Below are positions 14,601 through 18,729 of a stretch of DNA of 18,729 nt, in pieces. The position numbers and the translations under genes were made by a program. The notes beneath the pieces are model-generated. The model was given only the letters and a program-made list of their open reading frames with translations, did no database searches and was not told the DNA's origin. This DNA comes from an uncultured Eubacteriales bacterium (GTDB taxonomy: Bacteria > Bacillota > Clostridia > Oscillospirales > Butyricicoccaceae), in NCBI GenBank assembly GCA_910586105.1, contig CAJUGU010000073.1:1-18729 (forward strand), in the 5' to 3' direction. The first letter of the stretch is position 1. Each line of letters starts with the position of its first letter.

Positions 14601-14640
14601 GCCGCTTCGTCCCGCCGTCGCTTTGGCGGGACGAAGCGGC
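14601..14640. repeat. perfect 16-bp inverted repeat
   Basis: GCCGCTTCGTCCCGCC (14601-14616) pairs with its exact complement at 14625-14640 around an 8-nt loop. It is the first of five hairpins between lacI-2 and the convergent phospholipase-like gene. It has no T-run, so it is more like an intergenic palindromic repeat than a terminator. Confidence 0.8.
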
Positions 14641-14693
14641 ATGCAAAAACGGCTTTGACCGCGCCCATCCCGCCCGCAGGCGAGAACGGGATT

Positions 14694-14715
14694 CCAAAGG
14701 GACAAGTCCCTTTGG
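14694..14715. repeat. 22-bp palindrome
   Basis: CCAAAGGGAC and GTCCCTTTGG pair perfectly around AA. It is part of the same hairpin array and belongs to the kind of intergenic palindrome often dispersed in gut Clostridia genomes (general knowledge; not checked against this genome). Confidence 0.75.
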
Positions 14716-14733
14716 CGCCGTCCGCGCAGGACC

Positions 14734-14786
14734 GGGGTCCGGGGCAGCGCCCCGGACCCCGCCGCGCAGGCGAAGCAAACGGCAAT
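14734..14786. repeat. dispersed intergenic repeat, copy A
   Basis: A perfect hairpin (GGGGTCCGGGGC at 14734-14745 pairs with 14749-14760) is followed by a tail ending GGCGAAGCAAACGGCAAT (14769-14786). The reverse complement of this whole unit, with a handful of substitutions, reappears at 18675-18729. The hairpin keeps its pairing while its sequence changes, as in REP-like elements. Confidence 0.8.
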
Positions 14787-14811
14787 CTTCAACGTTCGCG
14801 GGTACAGAAAG

Positions 14812-14836
14812 AGCCTCCCCGTCAGGGGAGGCTTTT
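14812..14836 (+). terminator. rho-independent terminator
   Basis: AGCCTCCCC (14812-14820) pairs with GGGGAGGCT (14825-14833) around GTCA and is followed by a T-run. It most likely ends the lacI-2 transcript. Read on the minus strand it is followed by TCTTTCT, so it could also stop transcripts of the convergent phospholipase-like gene. Confidence 0.8.
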
Positions 14837-14895
14837 CGGCAAAATAGTATATCTGGATCGCTTTCACCAAAGGCAGGCTCCATCCGAAATGCAGC

Positions 14896-14926
14896 AGCGG
14901 GCTTTGGGGCCGCGCCCCGTCCCGCT
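14896..14926 (-). terminator. hairpin directly after the phospholipase-like gene
   Basis: AGCGGG (14896-14901) pairs with CCCGCT (14921-14926), and GGGGC (14906-14910) with GCCCC (14914-14918). It begins 3 nt after the stop codon on the minus strand. There is no T-run, so it may protect the 3' end rather than terminate. Confidence 0.4.
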
Positions 14927-14929
14927 CGC

Positions 14930-15532
14930 TCAAACGCATGCCGCCAGCTCCGGGACGACTTCTTCCACGTAGGCGATCTGGATCACTGACAACAGCAGGA
15001 TACTTACGGCCTGCGTGATGTACTCGATATCATTGTCGATGCAATGATGCACCGTATAATATTTATACCGGTGATGCAGCTGCTCAATGCGGCGTTCCAA
15101 TGCGTCTACAGACTGCACAGGTACAATGGGATCCGCCCATGCGTTGAACTTTTCCGTCGTCAAACGATGGCGCAGCCCAACGCAAATGCGTTTTTCGTAA
15201 ATATAATGCATCAACAGGTTGCGATCATAAATATCGTCATTGTGCGGGTAACAAAAGAAATCCGTCAGGTAATGGCAGATTTCCCCGAGATCAACCGAAA
15301 GCTCATGTCCATTGTACGCGCCGATCGTGTATTTTTCCAAAAACCGTCGCAGCATCCCCATGACTTCATCATACATGACCGACGGGTAATGGCGTTTGGT
15401 CAGGTAAGTACCGGTCAGGTCGGGTTTCAGGTTGCCATACAGGAAACCGGCTTCATCAAAGGTCACGCCGCACCGTTCCTCAACATATGTGAGCAGGAGC
15501 TTCGCCACCCGGGTATGCGAAAGGGAATCCAT
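14930..15532 (-). CDS. zinc-dependent phospholipase C family protein
   Basis: This 200-residue protein resembles the Zn_dep_PLPC family (PF00882), widespread in Clostridia, usually annotated as zinc-dependent phospholipase C and mostly without known substrate. Candidate metal ligands are in place: His6 (LSHTRVA), Asp38 (LKPDLTG), His48 (TKRHYP), His87 and Asp91 (ICHYLTDFF) and His97 (YPHND). There is no signal peptide at the N-terminus; the C-terminal third has a hydrophobic helix (about 173-188). Without an export signal a cytoplasmic role is likely, unlike secreted alpha-toxin. The ATG at 15532 has a perfect GGAGG 7 nt upstream. The promoter at 15653-15681 overlaps a palindrome, suggesting tight control. 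It is convergent with lacI-2. Confidence 0.8.
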   Translation of the reverse strand: MDSLSHTRVAKLLLTYVEERCGVTFDEAGFLYGNLKPDLTGTYLTKRHYPSVMYDEVMGMLRRFLEKYTIGAYNGHELSVDLGEICHYLTDFFCYPHNDDIYDRNLLMHYIYEKRICVGLRHRLTTEKFNAWADPIVPVQSVDALERRIEQLHHRYKYYTVHHCIDNDIEYITQAVSILLLSVIQIAYVEEVVPELAACV

Positions 15533-15637
15533 TCTCTATCCTCCAATGATCTGCGGAGACGCACCCTTTGACAGGCGTGCCCATACCAATTTACAGACCG
15601 ATCCGGCCGCGCCGTCCGGCCTCCGAATCAGTCCATT

Positions 15638-15653
15638 TGAAAACGTGTTTTCA
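15638..15653. promoter_or_regulatory. operator-like palindrome at the phospholipase promoter
   Basis: TGAAAAC (15638-15644) and GTTTTCA (15647-15653) form a perfect 7-bp inverted repeat with a 2-bp centre. It covers the predicted transcription start and touches the -10 box, a classical repressor position. It is two bases longer than a CcpA cre site and lacks the central CG symmetry, so the regulator is unknown. Confidence 0.5.
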
Positions 15654-15681
15654 TTATAGCACGCGCTAACCAAAAAGTCAC
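15653..15681 (-). promoter_or_regulatory. promoter of the phospholipase-like gene
   Basis: Read on the minus strand: GTGACT (15681-15676), 17-bp spacer, perfect -10 TATAAT (15658-15653). The predicted start near 15647 leaves a leader of about 115 nt. The -35 box overlaps an A/T-rich hairpin (15672-15678 with 15684-15690) that may end the radical SAM transcript. Confidence 0.65.
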
Positions 15682-15724
15682 GCACTTTTTCAAAAAATAT
15701 TCGTGTGAAATTCCGGCATCTGCA

Positions 15725-16597
15725 TCAGCGGGCGCGGAAGGCTTCGCCGCGGAATTTGACCTTGCCCTCAAGCGCGGCGCGCAGGCGACCGCACATCGCT
15801 TCCCGGTCGCGGTTGAGCGTCCCGGCCAGGTTGACATAGTTCGACGCGTGGTTCGCGCGGAACACGCTGCCTTCAGAGTCAATGTTTTCCAATAATACCA
15901 GCGTTTCGGCAGCGATCTCGACCGGGGTCATCAGATAAAAGCGTCCTTCCTGCCAGTCCTGCATGAGCGGCGTGGGGAGGTCGAACAGCAGCGTCAGCAG
16001 CCCGATATATTCCGGATGCATGGCCGAAAGCGCCTTTGCCGTCTGTACGGCGTGCTCCTCCGAAAGCTCGGTTGATCCAAGCCCTGCAATGGCCGTAACC
16101 GAGAGCTTCATACCGGCGTCGCGCACCATCTGCCCGGCGCGGACGATCTCGGCGACGGTCTCGCCTTTTTTGACCCGGCGCAGGACTTCATCGCTCCCGG
16201 ATTCCAACCCCAGGTATACCATTTCCAGCCCCAGCGCGTGCAGCTCGTTCAATTCCTCCTGCTTTTTCACGAGGATCGACGCGGGCGAACCGTAGCTTGT
16301 TACGCGTTCGCATTCCGGGAACCGCTTGCGGATATACCGCAAAATTTCCACGAGCTGCTCCGGACGGCACATCAGCGCGTCGCCGTCCGCCAGAAAGATC
16401 CGGCTGACGCTGCGGTATTGGGCCCGAGCGGCGTCAAAATCGGCCTTGACCTCCTCCAACCGGCGCACCCGGAAACGCTTCTCTTTGTACATGTCGCAAA
16501 ACGTGCATTTATTGTGGCTGCACCCGATCGTCGCCTGTACGATCAGGCTGTAAGCCTCGGACGGCGGACGGAATACGCGGCCTTCATATTCGATCAT
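15725..16597 (-). CDS. radical SAM protein of unknown substrate
   Basis: A 290-residue cytoplasmic radical SAM enzyme. The ATG at 16597 is preferred over the GTG at 16606: AGGGAG lies 8 nt before the ATG but abuts the GTG. The [4Fe-4S] site is read as Cys26, Cys31 and Cys34 in GCSHNKCTFC, so the spacing is CX4CX2C instead of the usual CX3CX2C. A DGDAL motif, and YLGLESGSDEVL followed by the rest of the TIM-barrel, resemble the Elp3/MiaB/HemN-like core. No B12-binding, TRAM or SPASM domain is present, and this short stand-alone form is common in Clostridia without known function (family knowledge). It probably shares a transcript with the small membrane protein gene 121 nt upstream. Confidence 0.85.
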   Translation of the reverse strand: MIEYEGRVFRPPSEAYSLIVQATIGCSHNKCTFCDMYKEKRFRVRRLEEVKADFDAARAQYRSVSRIFLADGDALMCRPEQLVEILRYIRKRFPECERVTSYGSPASILVKKQEELNELHALGLEMVYLGLESGSDEVLRRVKKGETVAEIVRAGQMVRDAGMKLSVTAIAGLGSTELSEEHAVQTAKALSAMHPEYIGLLTLLFDLPTPLMQDWQEGRFYLMTPVEIAAETLVLLENIDSEGSVFRANHASNYVNLAGTLNRDREAMCGRLRAALEGKVKFRGEAFRAR

Positions 16598-16621
16598 AAT
16601 CAACACTCCCTTTATCGTTCC

Positions 16622-16639
16622 CCCGCCGGAAACGGCGGG
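16622..16639. repeat. small GC hairpin in the intergenic gap
   Basis: CCCGCCG pairs with CGGCGGG around the tetraloop GAAA (TTTC on the minus strand). It lies between the small membrane protein gene and the radical SAM gene and has no T-run. It may tune relative expression within an operon. Confidence 0.4.
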
Positions 16640-16718
16640 CGTTCACTCTCCGGTCAAATTGGCAAAAAAGAAAGGCAGAGCATAGGGCTCCACCTTCCAT
16701 TCCTCGCTAAAACGGGAT

Positions 16719-17033
16719 TCACTCCGCTGCGGGCGTCTCCTCCGCAGGGCTTTCCTCCTCCGGCTCCTCAGCGGCGGGCTCGGCAGACTGCTCCGCTGCT
16801 TCCGCCTCGGTTCCCTGCTGCTCCTCAAGGGAGGCGCATTCCTCGGCACAGGTGCAGTCCGCGCAAGCATCGGCCTGCTCCATCATCTGGTCAAGCTCGT
16901 CCATCGCCTTGATCTCCGCCTCGTGGTAGATCTCCTCGCGCTGCTTGTGCTTCAGCAGGGCCAATGCGACCGCACCGGCGCCGGCAAGAAAGCCGCCCAT
17001 CATTGCGAGCTTACTGGATAACTTCATGTTCAA
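16719..17033 (-). CDS. small acidic single-pass membrane protein
   Basis: A 104-residue protein of unknown function. One membrane segment spans about residues 10-27 (AMMGGFLAGAGAVALALL), followed by a basic KHKQR stop-transfer patch, an acidic helix, a compact cysteine cluster CADCTCAEEC, and a long Glu/Ala/Pro tail. The TTG at 17033 is chosen as start because GGAAGGA lies 6 nt upstream; from the ATG at 17027 the distance would be 12 nt. The promoter at 17093-17121 is near consensus. The cysteines could bind metal if they face the cytoplasm. Co-transcription with the radical SAM gene is likely from spacing, but no functional link is shown. No family was recognised. Confidence 0.65.
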   Translation of the reverse strand: MNMKLSSKLAMMGGFLAGAGAVALALLKHKQREEIYHEAEIKAMDELDQMMEQADACADCTCAEECASLEEQQGTEAEAAEQSAEPAAEEPEEESPAEETPAAE

Positions 17034-17056
17034 AACACGTCCTTCCGGATTTGTTC

Positions 17057-17072
17057 GCAGCCGGCCGGCTGC
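17057..17072. promoter_or_regulatory. perfect 16-bp palindrome in the leader
   Basis: GCAGCCGGCCGGCTGC is a perfect palindrome lying 14-30 nt downstream of the predicted start of the small membrane protein transcript. It could be a repressor site or an mRNA 5' stem. Confidence 0.4.
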
Positions 17073-17092
17073 ATTTTACGGTTGCTTACTCT

Positions 17093-17121
17093 ATTTTAGC
17101 ACAGCCCTACCGGCTTGTCAA
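17093..17121 (-). promoter_or_regulatory. promoter of the small membrane protein gene
   Basis: Read on the minus strand: perfect -35 TTGACA (17121-17116), 17-bp spacer, -10 TAAAAT (17098-17093). Transcription should begin near 17086, about 50 nt before the TTG start. Confidence 0.75.
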
Positions 17122-17301
17122 TGCGATACGCTTGAACGCGCTCAAATTTTTTGCTTTTTTGACATGCCGCGTGGGTTTCCCCCCGGAAGTACGCATGGTT
17201 CCGTCATGAAACATCCGTATTTGGGGGTGGGTGGGCCATGCCGTCTTTGGGAAGCGCCTGTCCGGGCGCGCCGTCCTTCACCCGAGCGAGCTGCGGCTCC
17301 G

Positions 17302-17691
17302 TTAAGGCGCGTCCGCGTCCCTGACAGGCCGCTCCTGTGCGATCGCCTCCCGGTAAAACTCGATCTTGTCCTCCAGCCGCGCCGCATGCCCTTGCAGCTG
17401 TTCCAGCCGCGCCGCTAACGTCCGGCGGTGTTCGAGCAGCATTTCCAGCCGTTCCGGCATCGTCGCAGCGCCCTCCGCGCGCAGCTCCGCATACCGCCGG
17501 ATCTCCCGGAGCGGCATTCCCGTTTCCTTGAGCCGCTTGATAAATTCGACCCATGCAAGGTCTCCTTCGCTATAACGCCGCCGGTTTCCTGCATCCCGCT
17601 CTGGCCGGAGCAGGCGTTCCTGTTCATAATACCGCAAGGTGTGGATGCTCAGTCCGGTGCGTTCCGCAAAATCTCCGATCGAATACCGCAA
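17302..17691 (-). CDS. MerR-family transcriptional regulator
   Basis: A 129-residue regulator with the MerR winged helix at residues 2-70 (YSIGDFAERTGLSIHTLRYYE is the recognition region; RRRYSEGDL marks the wing) and a coiled-coil dimer helix at about 75-117. No cysteine is present, so it is not a thiol or metal sensor of the MerR/SoxR/CueR kind, and no large ligand domain follows. The start is TTG at 17691, with GGGAGGGA 4 nt upstream; no ATG is suitably placed. It is divergent from the dehydrogenase gene, with the shared 80-bp gap holding a classical MerR operator, so it very likely activates that gene. Such MerR-dehydrogenase pairs are common in Firmicutes. The inducer is unknown. Confidence 0.9.
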   Translation of the reverse strand: MRYSIGDFAERTGLSIHTLRYYEQERLLRPERDAGNRRRYSEGDLAWVEFIKRLKETGMPLREIRRYAELRAEGAATMPERLEMLLEHRRTLAARLEQLQGHAARLEDKIEFYREAIAQERPVRDADAP

Positions 17692-17709
17692 AAAATCCCT
17701 CCCGCCCTA

Positions 17710-17740
17710 TTGACCTCGAGTATGCCCGAGGTGCTACGCT
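17710..17740 (+). promoter_or_regulatory. MerR-type promoter with 19-bp spacer
   Basis: -35 TTGACC (17710-17715) and -10 TACGCT (17735-17740) are 19 bp apart, longer than the usual 17. The dyad ACCTCG-N8-CGAGGT (17713-17732) lies within the spacer. MerR-family activators twist such overlong promoters to bring the boxes into register. It reads toward the dehydrogenase gene. Confidence 0.85.
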
Positions 17741-17771
17741 TTTATTGTAACGACCGGAAGGAGGAATTGCA

Positions 17772-18572
17772 ATGCAATATTTTTCAAAACCGTATACGGC
17801 GATCACCGGCGCAAGCTCCGGCATTGGGGAAGCCGCCGCCCGCGCGTTCGCCGCCCGTGGATGCAGCCTGATCTTGACCGCCCGCAATAAGCCTCGGCTG
17901 GAGACGCTGAAAGCCGAGCTTTTGCATCAGGATGCCACGCTCGATATCGTGCTTCGGACCGCCGACCTGTCCGTACCGGAAAATGCGTTCCGGCTTTACG
18001 AGAGCCTACGCGGTTTCCCGTTGGCAACATGGATCAATAACGCCGGTTTCGGCTGCTACAGCAGCGTCGCCGGTCAGGATCTTTCCAATATCCGCGACAT
18101 GCTCCGTCTGAACGTGGAGTCGTTGACGATCCTGTCGACCCTGTTCGCGCGTGATCATAAAAATGTCGCGGGCGCGCAGCTTATCAACATTTCTTCCTGC
18201 GGTGGGTATACGATTGTCCCGACGGCAGTCTCCTATTGCGCCGCAAAGTTTTACGTCAGCGCCTTCACCGAGGGGCTTGCGCGGGAATTACAGTCCGAAC
18301 ACGCGGCGCTTACGGCAAAAGTGTTGGCTCCCGCCGCGACAAAGACCGGCTTCGGCAGCCGGGCGAACGGGGGCGGCGATTATGATTATGACCAGCGTTT
18401 CCGCACTTACCATACCAGCGAACAGGTCGCCGGGTTCCTGCTGCGGCTTTATGACAGTGATCAGACGGTCGGGCTTGTGGACCGGGAAACCTTCCGGTTC
18501 ACGCTGCACGGGCCGCTGCTGCCCTATGCCGGGGGCTCCGCGCATAATCAGAAAGCGGCGCGGGAGGGGTGA
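17772..18572 (+). CDS. short-chain dehydrogenase/reductase (SDR)
   Basis: A 266-residue NAD(P)-dependent oxidoreductase of the classical SDR type. Visible motifs: TGASSGIG cofactor loop (12-19), NNAG (89-92), and the catalytic triad Ser142 (ISSCGG), Tyr155 and Lys159 (SYCAAK). Arg38 and nearby residues (TARNKPRL) after the second strand favour NADP(H). The substrate is unknown; family members reduce ketones, aldehydes and quinones. AAGGAGG lies 7 nt before the ATG, predicting efficient translation. It is controlled by the MerR-type promoter upstream and probably monocistronic. Only a weak stem-loop (about 18599-18630) follows before the repeat at the window edge. Confidence 0.93.
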   Translation: MQYFSKPYTAITGASSGIGEAAARAFAARGCSLILTARNKPRLETLKAELLHQDATLDIVLRTADLSVPENAFRLYESLRGFPLATWINNAGFGCYSSVAGQDLSNIRDMLRLNVESLTILSTLFARDHKNVAGAQLINISSCGGYTIVPTAVSYCAAKFYVSAFTEGLARELQSEHAALTAKVLAPAATKTGFGSRANGGGDYDYDQRFRTYHTSEQVAGFLLRLYDSDQTVGLVDRETFRFTLHGPLLPYAGGSAHNQKAAREG

Positions 18573-18674
18573 CGCCGATCCCTGGCCGGATGGGGTACGG
18601 GGGACTGTCTCTTTCGGGGAGAGCAACCCCGATCTCATGCGGTGAAATCTTATCCATACCCGCAAGCTTTGGAT

Positions 18675-18729
18675 ATTGCCGTTTGCTTCGCCTACGCGGC
18701 GGGCGCCGGGGCTCTGCCCCCGGCCCCCG
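18675..18729. repeat. dispersed intergenic repeat, copy B (cut by the window end)
   Basis: It starts ATTGCCGTTTGCTTCGCCT and continues into a GC hairpin that runs off the window. It is the inverted counterpart of copy A at 14734-14786, with a few substitutions. Such repeats sit only in intergenic gaps here, after the stop codons of flanking genes. Confidence 0.75.

Noticed and set aside
14434..14989. Several 120-170 codon frames through the hairpin array
   Set aside because: They run through palindromic repeats on both strands, are rich in Arg/Pro, and overlap one another. None has a credible start.
18599..18630. Terminator after the dehydrogenase gene
   Set aside because: The stem GGGG/CCCC with an inner CTCT/AGAG is interrupted and has no T-run. 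It is too weak to call as a separate feature.

Overview
The window looks like chromosome of a GC-rich, Gram-positive gut-type Clostridia. An Oscillospirales/Ruminococcaceae-like member is my inference. The grounds are strong AGGAGG-type ribosome binding sites, TTGACA/TATAAT promoters, LacI- and MerR-family regulators, a clostridial-type zinc phospholipase C homologue, and two very large secreted proteins that end in three SLH (S-layer homology) cell-wall-anchoring domains. No rRNA, tRNA, CRISPR array, phage gene or transposase was seen.

Layout. 1-580: a non-coding stretch with a MITE-like 104-bp hairpin element, then a strong promoter bracketed by two identical, inverted 15-bp operator-like sites. 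581-4498 (+): a 1305-residue SLH-anchored protein with a jelly-roll polysaccharide-lyase-like domain and two discoidin-like modules. 4631-5686 (-): LacI-family regulator 1, convergent with it. 5732-6049 (-): a small DUF4177-like membrane protein gene that appears frameshifted. 6174-12560 (-): a 2128-residue SLH-anchored GH2 beta-galactosidase-like enzyme, with a nine-G run just after its signal peptide. 12561-13399: an 839-bp divergent regulatory region with two AAAACGTTTT palindromes, leader hairpins and promoters in both directions. 13400-14488 (+): LacI-family regulator 2. 14489-14929: an array of intergenic hairpins, including one copy of a dispersed repeat whose inverted partner ends the window. 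14930-15532 (-): zinc-dependent phospholipase C-like protein. 15725-16597 (-): radical SAM protein. 16719-17033 (-): small acidic membrane protein. 17302-17691 (-) and 17772-18572 (+): a divergent MerR regulator and short-chain dehydrogenase pair with a classical 19-bp-spacer MerR promoter.

How it fits together. The left two thirds reads as a glycan-foraging locus built from two cell-surface enzymes, each next to its own LacI-type repressor. The lyase-like protein would cut an acidic polysaccharide and the GH2 would trim beta-linked sugars at the wall. Each gene has its own palindrome type: CAATCGATTG at the lyase gene, with a similar ATCGAT site at lacI-1, and AAAACGTTTT at the GH2 gene and upstream of lacI-2. 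No transporter or cytosolic sugar enzyme lies in the window, so uptake must be encoded elsewhere. The right third is ordinary housekeeping or stress-type cargo. Substrates, operator assignments and phase variation are inferences; the ORFs, motifs, palindromes and spacings are read directly from the sequence.
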